A DNA stretch of 9,192 nucleotides, taken from NCBI GenBank assembly GCA_945929765.1, contig CAMEOL010000029.1, forward strand, positions 1 to 9,192, read 5' to 3'. The position numbers and the translations under genes are program-made. Below the pieces are notes generated by a model. It saw nothing but the letters and a program-made list of their open reading frames with translations. It was not told the origin of the DNA and did not search any database. The stretch is from an uncultured Gemella sp. (GTDB taxonomy: Bacteria; Bacillota; Bacilli; Staphylococcales; Gemellaceae). Below are positions 1 through 6,561 of the stretch, piece after piece (the stretch's first letter is position 1; each line of letters opens with the position of its first letter).

Positions 1-26
1 AATAGTGTATCTTTTAATTCTACCAT
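1..26 (-). CDS. ileS: Isoleucyl-tRNA synthetase, first codons only (partial)
   Basis: Only eight complete codons are visible; the gene continues past the left edge. The ATG at 26-24 is preceded by a strong AAAGGAGA ribosome binding site at 40-33. The peptide begins MVELKDTL, which resembles the start I remember for Bacilli IleS. The identification rests mainly on the leader: the gene lies directly downstream of a T-box riboswitch with an AUC (isoleucine) specifier. IleS charges tRNA-Ile in the cytoplasm, and an Ile T-box in front of it is the standard arrangement in Bacillota. The position after ylmH also matches the usual sepF-ylmG-ylmH-divIVA-ileS order, except that divIVA is missing. Confidence 0.85.
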
Positions 27-45
27 TTAAAATCTCCTTTCAATC

Positions 46-74
46 AAAAAAGCCCCCAAAACAAGTTAGAGGGC
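46..74 (-). terminator. Conditional terminator of the ileS T-box
   Basis: On the minus strand GCCCTC (74-69) pairs with GGGGGC (57-52), with one U-G pair, and is followed directly by six T residues (51-46). The 5' arm overlaps the CCTCT segment needed by the antiterminator, so the two structures exclude each other. Charged tRNA-Ile should favour termination; uncharged tRNA-Ile should favour read-through into ileS. Confidence 0.92.
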
Positions 75-237
75 GAATTACTCCACGGTACCACCTCTAT
101 TAACTCATCTTGAGAGCGCTCATTATCCAATATATTATTTTATTAGTAAAGTGATAATTTCTAAACTTTGTCGAAACTTTCCACCAGCCAGCTTCTCTCT
201 ATAAACTTCATTTAAAAATCTTGTCTTCACTAAATGT
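46..237 (-). promoter_or_regulatory. T-box riboswitch, isoleucine-specific (ileS leader)
   Basis: The leader reads uncharged tRNA-Ile and controls ileS by antitermination. The base of Stem I pairs 233-225 (TTAGTGAAG) with 151-143 (CTTTACTAA), with one G-U. Just above the 3' side is the specifier loop AATTATCA, in which AUC (155-153) is the isoleucine codon. The distal Stem I carries AGAGAGAAGC and GGCTGGTGGAAAG, as expected for this class. The T-box core AGAGGTGGTACCGTGG is at 98-83. Its bulge UGGU (93-90) would pair with the ACCA end of tRNA-Ile, U matching discriminator A. In the antiterminator, AGAGG (98-94) pairs with CCTCT (72-68), which competes directly with the terminator stem. The boundary at 237 is inferred from the promoter spacing. 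Confidence 0.93.
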
Positions 238-243
238 TCTTTA

Positions 244-272
244 ATTATATTATATTTTCTAAAAATTATCAA
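244..272 (-). promoter_or_regulatory. Promoter of the ileS leader (sigma-A type)
   Basis: TTGATA at 272-267 and a perfect TATAAT at 249-244 are separated by 17 bases. The expected start of transcription, near 237, falls just before the 5' strand of T-box Stem I (233), which supports this choice over the overlapping TATAAT at 254-249. ileS therefore has its own promoter. I see no convincing terminator between ylmH and this site, so some read-through from the sepF operon remains possible. Confidence 0.8.
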
Positions 273-354
273 GAGAATAATGAAAATTTATTAGCTGTAA
301 TACTAATGCTCTGTTATAAATAAAATTCATTGTTATATTTGTCACTAATTTTCC

Positions 355-1125
355 CTACACCAGTTTATCTATTCGTATTCTATACTTTTGCGTTTTTGTG
401 TTTTGGTTACTTTCTCTTATAACGAACCGTCCATATTTACGAATAGAAATCATATCTCCGATATTGCAATTTTTTTCACCATTAGTAATGACTGTATGAT
501 TTAACTTAATATGCTCATGATCAAGAAGTTCTTTAGCTTTACTACGAGCTTTGTTAATAATTTTTGCTACTATCGCATCTAATCTATGAGATGAACTAAC
601 GATATTTATACTTTCATATTCACGCTCAATAGCCAGTTCATTAATATCTGTTACTTCGCGAAAATCTAATACCGCTTTCCCTATTCTAGAAAGATTAGTA
701 GCTACATACTCGGCAATCAGAGCATCAACAAATATATAAATATTATTATCTTTTACGACTATATCGCCGATACGATTAAAATTAATTCCTAAATTGTGTA
801 CAGCCCCCATTACGTCACGATGTTTCACATCATGAAACTTTTTGTTAAATTGAGCATGTAAACAAATAATATCATAGTCAATATCGTAATATTCATTAGC
901 TATTATTTTCGCTTTCTTTCGTTCAGCATCTATATACCCACCAAAAAAATCATAAGTAATACCACTATACTTACTAGCAATTATTTTCTCAAGGACTATT
1001 TGCTCCGAAACAGTCAAAAAATAGGTAGCTTCATTTCTTCCGCTATTCAAATCAATTGAATTTAGAAGATACCTAGCTACCTCTTGCTCTTCTTTCGAAA
1101 AAACATTAATATTCAATTTATTCAT
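355..1125 (-). CDS. ylmH: S4-domain RNA-binding protein YlmH
   Basis: The 256-residue length matches the YlmH family. The N-terminal and middle parts carry family motifs FGGYIDAERKKAK (61-73) and KHRDVMGAVHNLGINFNRIGD (101-121). The C-terminal part (about 177-238) is an S4 RNA-binding domain with the usual SSSHRLD start and a final IGDMISIRKYGRF segment. From the literature, Bacillus YlmH is a paralogue of RqcP and can act in ribosome-associated quality control at stalled 50S subunits; the same role here is inferred. The ATG shares one base with the ylmG stop (TAATG). The nearest GGAG (1142-1139) is 13 bases upstream, so translation is probably coupled to ylmG. The stop is TAG. divIVA, the usual next gene, is absent. 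Confidence 0.92.
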   Translation of the reverse strand: MNKLNINVFSKEEQEVARYLLNSIDLNSGRNEATYFLTVSEQIVLEKIIASKYSGITYDFFGGYIDAERKKAKIIANEYYDIDYDIICLHAQFNKKFHDVKHRDVMGAVHNLGINFNRIGDIVVKDNNIYIFVDALIAEYVATNLSRIGKAVLDFREVTDINELAIEREYESINIVSSSHRLDAIVAKIINKARSKAKELLDHEHIKLNHTVITNGEKNCNIGDMISIRKYGRFVIRESNQNTKTQKYRIRIDKLV

Positions 1126-1412
1126 TAGAAGAATGACACTCCAAAAATCAATGAATACAGAGCTCTTTCTATTAATCCTAATGAAATAATTGCTAAAATC
1201 GGTGAAAAATCTATCATTGCTACTGGTGGTAAAATCTTTCTAAACAACTTCAAATATGGCTCACAAATATCTTCTAAAAACTTAATAATAAAATTGTCGC
1301 GAGAAATAGGAAACCAACTAGAGAAAATATAAACAATTAATGCTCCTTCGTAAATTCTAAATAAGTATTTTATGACATGATAAAGCCATATTAACATACT
1401 GTTATCTACCAA
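1125..1412 (-). CDS. ylmG: YggT-family membrane protein YlmG (TTG start)
   Basis: This is a 95-residue, two-helix membrane protein. The hydrophobic segments are at about 10-32 and 70-93, flanking a short loop with the family signature EPYLKLFRKILPP (51-63) and DFSPILA (68-74). YggT proteins are linked to cell division and envelope organisation by gene neighbourhood (next to sepF); the molecular role is poorly known. The start is TTG (1412-1410): AAGGAG at 1427-1422, inside the end of sepF, is 9 bases away, whereas the first ATG (residue 6) would be about 24 bases away. Only one base separates it from the sepF stop, and its own stop overlaps the ylmH start, so the three genes form a tight operon. 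Confidence 0.9.
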   Translation of the reverse strand: MVDNSMLIWLYHVIKYLFRIYEGALIVYIFSSWFPISRDNFIIKFLEDICEPYLKLFRKILPPVAMIDFSPILAIISLGLIERALYSLIFGVSFF

Positions 1413-1413
1413 A

Positions 1414-1821
1414 TTAATACTCTCCTTCCGAGAATTCCCCTGCTACTTCTACACCTTTCGGAACACACAAGTAAATTTCATCACCAATAATTTTCAATTT
1501 CGCATCAATTGCATAAACAGCACCAGAAATAAAATCTAACAATCTATCCGATGTTTGTAAATCTAATTTATTCAAATTAATAATTACTACTTTGTTAGCT
1601 TTTATATCATCAATAATATCCTTACTATCAGCAAACACTAGTGGTTCTACCAAGATTACATCCCCTTTTCGAACCATTGCTTGTGCTAATGAATTATTAG
1701 TTGTTTGTTTTCTCGAAGTTTCTCTAACAGGAGCTTGTTGTCTTTGATCAAATTGCTCCTTTTCGTAAATTTCGTCTTCTTCTGTTGCAAACATATTATT
1801 AAACTTTTTTAGTACACTCAT
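1414..1821 (-). CDS. sepF: Cell division protein SepF
   Basis: SepF links the FtsZ ring to the membrane and bundles FtsZ filaments during septum formation. The protein has 135 residues, slightly shorter than typical. It begins with a short amphipathic segment (MSVLKKFNNMF, 1-11) that fits the known membrane-binding helix. A charged, Gln-rich linker follows (12-50), then the conserved SepF core (about 53-123) with VVIINLNKLD (78-87) and RLLDFISGAVYAIDAKLKII (93-112). AGAGG at 1833-1829 lies 7 bases before the ATG. An extended -10 promoter lies just upstream, so sepF appears to be first in its transcript. The genes that precede it in Bacillus (ylmD, ylmE, further up ftsZ) are not here; the next gene upstream is an unrelated helicase. 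Confidence 0.95.
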   Translation of the reverse strand: MSVLKKFNNMFATEEDEIYEKEQFDQRQQAPVRETSRKQTTNNSLAQAMVRKGDVILVEPLVFADSKDIIDDIKANKVVIINLNKLDLQTSDRLLDFISGAVYAIDAKLKIIGDEIYLCVPKGVEVAGEFSEGEY

Positions 1822-1856
1822 CTCTTTACCTCTACAATTTACTATACATTATTAAA

Positions 1857-1865
1857 ATTATAGCA
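1857..1865 (-). promoter_or_regulatory. Extended -10 promoter of sepF-ylmG-ylmH
   Basis: The minus strand reads TGCTATAAT, an extended -10 element with a perfect TATAAT (1862-1857), about 36 bases before the sepF ATG. The -35 region at the right distance is poor (TTTTAA, 1885-1880), as is common when the TGn extension is present. TATACT lies just upstream as a second, weaker -10. The element follows the hairpin at 1886-1943, so sepF transcription restarts right after the helicase unit ends. Confidence 0.7.
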
Positions 1866-1881
1866 TAGTATAGCGTATTTT

Positions 1882-1943
1882 AAAAGGGAGCGACTCAAAA
1901 ATCATACTTTCTAAGAAGAAGTATATTTTATCAAGCAACTCCC
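1882..1943 (-). terminator. Probable intrinsic terminator of the helicase unit (long hairpin)
   Basis: GGGAG (1943-1939 on the minus strand) pairs with CTCCC (1890-1886). Inside it a run of mostly wobble and A-T pairs leads to a perfect ATACTT/AAGTAT stem around a loop of about 9 bases. The 3' arm is followed by TTTT (1885-1882). The hairpin is about 24 pairs long with few mismatches, larger than most intrinsic terminators. Its general look recalls dispersed hairpin elements found between genes in Bacilli, but I cannot test whether it is repeated in this genome. It lies 190 bases past the helicase stop and just before the sepF promoter. Confidence 0.6.
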
Positions 1944-2133
1944 CTGCCTTACAAACTAGTACTTAACCCTACAATTCCCCATAAAAAATGTGAAGTTCAA
2001 AGTAGCGTTGGTAGGTAATTTATTTTGCTTAAACTATCAACCAAATTAACATTAAATAAAACAATAAGATAAATAACCATTACAGTTAATACCTATTTAG
2101 ATTTACCTTTCTGACACATACATTAGAGTTGAA
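1944..2133 (-). other. Intergenic stretch after the helicase, no gene seen
   Basis: This is the long 3' spacer between the helicase stop (TAG, 2136-2134) and the hairpin at 1886-1943. It is very AT-rich. I see no open frame with a ribosome binding site, no RNA gene and no clear promoter. TAGGT and ACCTA segments face each other about 80 bases apart, but the pairing is short and I make no claim from it. Confidence 0.5.
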
Positions 2134-5100
2134 CTAAGCGAATGATTCAAGATTTACAAACTCTGATAATCTACAAAAATCACAATCATCCTTTTCACAA
2201 CTGCAACTGTATTCACCAGTTCGAATACTTGTCCAAAATTCTTGAATTTGTTGTTTTACAGTTGCAATATCTTCGTCTGTTACTATAACATCATGAATAG
2301 AATAACCTGATTCTTGAGTATCATCATCTAAGAAGATATACCTAGTTTCAATCGTTTTCCCTGAAGTAACAATTTCTGGGTTCTCTTCAAGTAGAATATT
2401 ATAATATACCGCCTGTCTCCAATAATTTCGACCTACCTCTAGTTCCTCGATACCATGTTGTGCAGAACCTGTTTTATAATCGACAACACGGATTATATCT
2501 CCATCAAACTCAAGTTTATCAATAATACCGTTAATTGGTAAGTTATTTTCAAGCGTCACATAAATTTCTTTCTCGAGTTGAACATTTTTACAACTATTAG
2601 GTATATAACTCTCAAATAAATTTTCAAGAAGTTTATAGCCATAGACTTTCATATCTTTTACATCCATTGTATCTATGATATTTACTTCATGAGTAGAAAG
2701 AGATTTGTCAAATACAGCAAGAGCCTCATCTAAATTAAGATTCTTCTTATAAATACTCTCCATTGTTTCATGCATAACTGTACCGAATACTGGTCCAGTA
2801 GGTGCATGTTTAACTTCAACTTTACTTGCATATTCTTTAGAAGCTAGTTTTAAACCAGCTACTGTCGTCAATTGCAATACATTATCAAAATAAAAACTAT
2901 TAGAACAATCTAAAAAACGATTAAGTACACTAACACTAAGACTCTTAAAAGATTTTATAGCTTGTTTATAGCTGGCTACTTCAATAGCTTGTCTATTATC
3001 AAGTAACGGTTCAGAATTTAATGTTACTTTAGCGCAGTAGTCACATGGATAAACGTATACATTATTTGGGTTTTCATTTTTCTTAAAAACACCACAACCA
3101 CAAATATAATCTCCATCTTTAATCTTAATCAGTACTGCTTTAATTTGATCAAGAACTATATCAACATCTTTTTCCGTAATCTCAATATCTGGAGTTACCG
3201 AAAAGCCATTAGGATTATTTTCATTTTCTACAAAAACATACTGTATCACAAGCTTTTTACCTGTTAAATCAATATTAGAATTTGTTGTCAAAATATAATA
3301 AAACACTGCTTGTCGCCAATAGTCTCCTCCTTCTGGCAAATCATCGTTTGGGCCAACCAGTTTCTTTTCAGATTTTTCATAATTTCCCGTCTTATAATCA
3401 ATTACACGAACAATATCACCATCAACTTCAATTTTGTCAATCTTACCATTAATTTCAAAATTAGCAACTTCAGATAAGTCTACTGTCGTGTTCTTAATAT
3501 CTCCAAGTTTAATATTTTTAATATTCTTTTCAATAGCAAGTATACCTGGTTTAAAATAATTTGCATTGTACAGGTTTTCTATAATTGAAAGTAGTCTTAA
3601 GTAATTATAATTACGAGCACGATCACTAGGTAAATCGCATGATTTTTGCTCAAAAACTTCTTTAAAAAGCTGCACAGCTTCAATTTTAGATATAACGGAT
3701 TTTAGAGTTAATTCTTGCGAATCATTCTTATCCGATACATAAATACCCTCTAAAATCTCGTGAACAATACTCCCAAAAGTCATCGCTTCATTGCCATCAG
3801 AATGATGTTTTAGAACTTTATTAAAGTAAAAACTTAATGGACATTTCAGAAAACTATTTAATGAACTAACACTCAAACTAAAATTAGTGGCTATTTCTTT
3901 TATTTCTTCTTTTGTCAAAGATGGAACTATTATTGATTTCTTAATATTCTGAGAAGTTTTCAAATTAGGATTACTCTCAATATAATAATCACCCAATTCT
4001 GCAATAAATTTCGTTTTTGGATTTTTTGCAGAATATGAAAAATTAAGTTCTTTCTTCGCACGAGTCATTGCAACATAAAACAAACGACGCTTTTCTTGTT
4101 CATCAAGTTCATTTTCATTCTCTTCCTTAAAATTTAGACTAGGAGGATAACTAAAGATATTCTTATTACTTTTACCTCCTGGCCATGTAGCTATTTTACT
4201 ATCATTACACTTAACCATAAAGACATAATCAAACTCTAAACCTTTAGAACCATGCGCTGTCATTAAATTAACACAATTATCTGGACTCGTTTCAAGTTCA
4301 TTAATAGGAATATCAACATTCATCTCTTTCAAACCAGCGATACAATCTAAAAAAACAGCCAGGCTAAGTTTCGGCTTAATAAGCATTTCATTTAACATAA
4401 ATTCATACAAACTAGTTAAAACAGAAACTAGATGGTACTTTTCTTTAGATTTCATTATATAAACATCAATTTCTAAAACTTTCACAATCTGTTGTAATAT
4501 ATACATTGGTGAAATATATTGTTTTGAATTTGATAATTTTTTTCGTAATTTTTCTAGTTCTTTATAAAATTTAATACCTTTAGAAAATGAAACATCTTTA
4601 ACTTCTTGTATATTCCTCATAGCAACCAAGTCTTCTATTGGTATATTAAAGAAATCAAAATATAGTATTTTACGTAGATCACTTATAGTGCTATACGGCT
4701 TGTTAACATATTTGAGAAGAGCGTATAATTTTTTGAAAAATGGATCTTCAAATAAAGATTCATTTATTTTAATATTAACTGGTATGCCATTTTCTCTAAA
4801 TAAATTAGCCAATTTTTTACCCTCATCATTACGACCATAAATAACACCAATATCTGCTGGTGTTACGCCGTTATCTATAAGTTCTTTTACTTCATTCAAA
4901 ACACCTATCCTTTCATCTAAATCTGTTTCATATTTTGTAAGTATAGGAAGTTTAGGAGCATAGTATTTATTGTTACCAGAAGCTATCAGTTGCTTATCTT
5001 TTCTTGGATTATTACTAATCAATTGCTTTGCAGCATCAATAATGACTTGAGAAGAGCGATAATTTTCTTCCAAAACAATTTCTTTTGGCTGATACTTAAT

Positions 5101-6090
5101 TCCAAAATCTTCTATATTTGTTGCACTAACACCTTGAAAACGATAAATACTCTGATCATCATCTCCAACCACAAAAATATTAGGTTTTTCTTTTCCTACT
5201 ACTAATAAATCAACCAATTCGTTTTGAAGAACAGATGTATCTTGAAATTCATCAACAAAAAGGTATTTAATTCCTTTCGAAATCGTCTGTTGAAGCCCGT
5301 GGTTATTTTCTAACAACTCTTTAGTCCACAAAATCATATCATCAAAGTCAAAATAATTTTTATCAGCTAACTTTTCACGATATTTTTCGATAATTTCTGA
5401 ACCATTGAGCATTTTTTTAAGTTTTTGTTTCTCTTTTTCAAATTCTGGTTTAAGATCTCCTGCCATAATATTTTTTTTAGCAACTGCTCTTTGATATTTA
5501 AATTTTTTGTATAAATCATCACCCTGAACAGATAACTCAATAGCTTTTAAATATTCATCGACTTCATTTTTAATATCATTTTTATCCAAAGACTGACGCT
5601 TCATACGTGAAAATAAATAAAGCAACTCCTCCTTCGAGGAATATCTATCTCTAGAATTTTTATATAGAATATCATCTTCTTTAGTATTTTCGTCCATTGC
5701 CTCCTTTAAAAGTTCGTACTTGATTGCAGTAGAAATCACCTTCGGTTGATTTTCAAAATAATCAGGATTATCAAGGATTAAAGCACTACAAAAGGAGTGA
5801 ATTGTCGAAACTCGAACATTTCTACCGTGTTCTCCTAAAAGATTTTCTAATCGATCAAGCATTTCAGAAGCACCTGCTTCAGTGTAAGTCAAGCAAACAA
5901 TTTCTTCTGGGTTTGTATCGTAATTTAAAAGAATATTAGCAACCCGACGGGAAAGAATCTGAGTCTTACCAGTACCAGGCCCAGCAATAACCATAACCGG
6001 ACCTTCAACTGTTTTAACAGCCTCTTTTTGCTTAGCATTGAGTTTTAAGAACTCTTCTTCATAAATTTTTTTAAAATCAATCAGTGTCAT
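2134..6090 (-). CDS. UvrD-like DNA helicase fused to two PD-(D/E)XK nuclease domains
   Basis: This is a superfamily 1 helicase of 1318 residues. Visible motifs are Q motif LNAKQKEAV (17-25), Walker A AGPGTGKT (36-43), STIHSFC (95-101), Walker B VDEFQD (279-284), GDDDQSIYRFQG (309-320), ENYRSS (342-347), NLMTAHGSKGLEF (608-620) and RRLFYVAMTRAKKEL (668-682). Two RecB-type nuclease domains follow. The first (about 740-1020) has C750, H777, D885, D898-Y-K900, Q927 and C997/C999/C1016/C1019. The second (about 1051-1310) has C1062, H1107, D1191, D1204-Y-K1206, Q1226 and C1296/C1298/C1303/C1306. Both look catalytically complete. As I know this family, one nuclease domain and about 1000-1100 residues are usual. 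It probably unwinds and cuts DNA in repair or defence; I do not assign it as AddA. AAAGGAG (6104-6098) lies 7 bases before the ATG. Confidence 0.92.
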   Translation of the reverse strand: MTLIDFKKIYEEEFLKLNAKQKEAVKTVEGPVMVIAGPGTGKTQILSRRVANILLNYDTNPEEIVCLTYTEAGASEMLDRLENLLGEHGRNVRVSTIHSFCSALILDNPDYFENQPKVISTAIKYELLKEAMDENTKEDDILYKNSRDRYSSKEELLYLFSRMKRQSLDKNDIKNEVDEYLKAIELSVQGDDLYKKFKYQRAVAKKNIMAGDLKPEFEKEKQKLKKMLNGSEIIEKYREKLADKNYFDFDDMILWTKELLENNHGLQQTISKGIKYLFVDEFQDTSVLQNELVDLLVVGKEKPNIFVVGDDDQSIYRFQGVSATNIEDFGIKYQPKEIVLEENYRSSQVIIDAAKQLISNNPRKDKQLIASGNNKYYAPKLPILTKYETDLDERIGVLNEVKELIDNGVTPADIGVIYGRNDEGKKLANLFRENGIPVNIKINESLFEDPFFKKLYALLKYVNKPYSTISDLRKILYFDFFNIPIEDLVAMRNIQEVKDVSFSKGIKFYKELEKLRKKLSNSKQYISPMYILQQIVKVLEIDVYIMKSKEKYHLVSVLTSLYEFMLNEMLIKPKLSLAVFLDCIAGLKEMNVDIPINELETSPDNCVNLMTAHGSKGLEFDYVFMVKCNDSKIATWPGGKSNKNIFSYPPSLNFKEENENELDEQEKRRLFYVAMTRAKKELNFSYSAKNPKTKFIAELGDYYIESNPNLKTSQNIKKSIIVPSLTKEEIKEIATNFSLSVSSLNSFLKCPLSFYFNKVLKHHSDGNEAMTFGSIVHEILEGIYVSDKNDSQELTLKSVISKIEAVQLFKEVFEQKSCDLPSDRARNYNYLRLLSIIENLYNANYFKPGILAIEKNIKNIKLGDIKNTTVDLSEVANFEINGKIDKIEVDGDIVRVIDYKTGNYEKSEKKLVGPNDDLPEGGDYWRQAVFYYILTTNSNIDLTGKKLVIQYVFVENENNPNGFSVTPDIEITEKDVDIVLDQIKAVLIKIKDGDYICGCGVFKKNENPNNVYVYPCDYCAKVTLNSEPLLDNRQAIEVASYKQAIKSFKSLSVSVLNRFLDCSNSFYFDNVLQLTTVAGLKLASKEYASKVEVKHAPTGPVFGTVMHETMESIYKKNLNLDEALAVFDKSLSTHEVNIIDTMDVKDMKVYGYKLLENLFESYIPNSCKNVQLEKEIYVTLENNLPINGIIDKLEFDGDIIRVVDYKTGSAQHGIEELEVGRNYWRQAVYYNILLEENPEIVTSGKTIETRYIFLDDDTQESGYSIHDVIVTDEDIATVKQQIQEFWTSIRTGEYSCSCEKDDCDFCRLSEFVNLESFA
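2161..2940 (-). repeat. Internal duplication, copy 2: nuclease domain of the helicase
   Basis: This segment encodes residues 1051-1310, the C-terminal nuclease domain. It has the same order of motifs as copy 1 and keeps all expected catalytic residues (H1107, D1191, D1204, K1206, Q1226). Its cysteine cluster is compact (C-x-C-x4-C-x2-C, 1296-1306). About 30 residues link it to copy 1. Confidence 0.85.
3031..3873 (-). repeat. Internal duplication, copy 1: nuclease domain of the helicase
   Basis: This segment encodes residues 740-1020 of the helicase. It matches copy 2 (2161-2940) throughout: SVSSLNSFLKC against SVSVLNRFLDC, FGSIVHEILEGIY against FGTVMHETMESIY, GKIDKIEVDGDIVRVIDYKTG against GIIDKLEFDGDIIRVVDYKTG, and YWRQAVFYYIL against YWRQAVYYNIL. 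The likeness is still visible in the DNA around the DYKTG motif (near 3391 and 2473). The insert between the cysteine pairs, C999 to C1016, is longer here. Confidence 0.85.
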
Positions 6091-6185
6091 TTAAACGCTC
6101 CTTTCATTACAAGAATGATGATTCTTTGTTTTTATTTTAAAAGATATTTAGTTTTTTCTTTACTTTTGTATAAAAATTTAAGGTA

Positions 6186-6260
6186 GGATGAATTTTATTA
6201 AACACCCCCTAGAACTTTATACTTTTTGCAACTAGTTTTAAGGGTCATTTTTCTTCATCC
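6186..6260. repeat. Imperfect inverted repeat upstream of the helicase
   Basis: GGATGAA (6186-6192) is complementary to TTCATCC (6254-6260). Further in, CCCCTAGAACT (6206-6216) pairs with AGTTTTAAGGG (6234-6244), apart from one mismatch and one G-T. The middle of each arm is unpaired and the loop is 17 bases. There is no T tract next to the arm on the minus strand, so it is not a standard terminator for mcrC. It could be a structured leader for the helicase mRNA, a decayed mobile hairpin element or a protein-binding site. Confidence 0.55.
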
Positions 6261-6269
6261 ACCGCAATT

Positions 6270-6275
6270 ATTATA
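6270..6275 (-). promoter_or_regulatory. Weak candidate -10 box for the helicase
   Basis: The minus strand has a perfect TATAAT about 180 bases before the helicase ATG. No good -35 hexamer is found at 16-18 bases (the sequence there is close to TAAAAT) and there is no TGn extension. In such AT-rich DNA this can occur by chance. If used, the inverted repeat at 6186-6260 would lie at the 5' end of the helicase mRNA. Confidence 0.25.
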
Positions 6276-6348
6276 AACCATAAATTTCGACCATTTTAGA
6301 CAGTGTTAAATTTCTTAATAAAAATCCTATACTCTTTGTTATTTTACA

Positions 6349-6447
6349 TCACTGAATAACCAATGTATTGCTCAACATCTGACATTTAACCTTATAAGTA
6401 TATCCCCACTTGCTTACATAATAATCAAAATTAGTAATCTTAGGCAC
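6349..6447 (-). pseudogene. Possible remnant of an unknown gene
   Basis: A minus-strand frame of 32 codons before a TGA reads like part of a real protein: PKITNFDYYVSKWGYTY, then KVKCQMLSNTLVIQ. A TAA lies one codon before its GTG, and a further 17 open codons precede that stop. AAGGA touches the GTG with no spacing, so this is unlikely to be a working start. The piece may be the C-terminal end of a decayed gene between mcrC and the helicase. I do not recognise the family, and a chance open frame is quite possible. Confidence 0.2.
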
Positions 6448-6561
6448 TCCTTAACAAGTAAATTCATTTCCGAAAATGTAATAAAAGACAATGCCTATAA
6501 ATATAGATCAGTTAAGAATACTCCTATACTTTAGAATGCAATACAATATAAACTTCATAAA

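Larger units (their letters stand above)
6091..6561. other. 471-base gap between mcrC and the helicase
   Basis: No complete gene is visible on either strand. The gap holds the helicase ribosome binding site (6104-6098), an imperfect inverted repeat (6186-6260), a TATAAT-like box (6275-6270) and a short protein-like stretch on the minus strand (6349-6447). I see no clear T-tract terminator directly after mcrC. It is therefore open whether the helicase has its own promoter or is reached by read-through from mcrBC. The gap is longer than any other between the genes here. Confidence 0.6.

Noticed and set aside
280..354. Terminator after ylmH
   Set aside because: ATTAG/CTAAT can form a 5-pair hairpin here, but there is no GC-rich stem or T tract, so I do not call it.
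4990..5205. Open frame of 71 codons on the plus strand
   Set aside because: It lies entirely antisense to the helicase motifs, has no ribosome binding site or recognisable domain, and is explained by the AT-rich complement of a real gene.
2134..6090. Identification of the helicase as AddA/RexA
   Set aside because: No AddB partner is adjacent, two nuclease domains are present where AddA has one, and the N-terminal motifs (AGPGTGKTQIL, LTYTEAGASEM) fit another UvrD-like helicase-nuclease family better.
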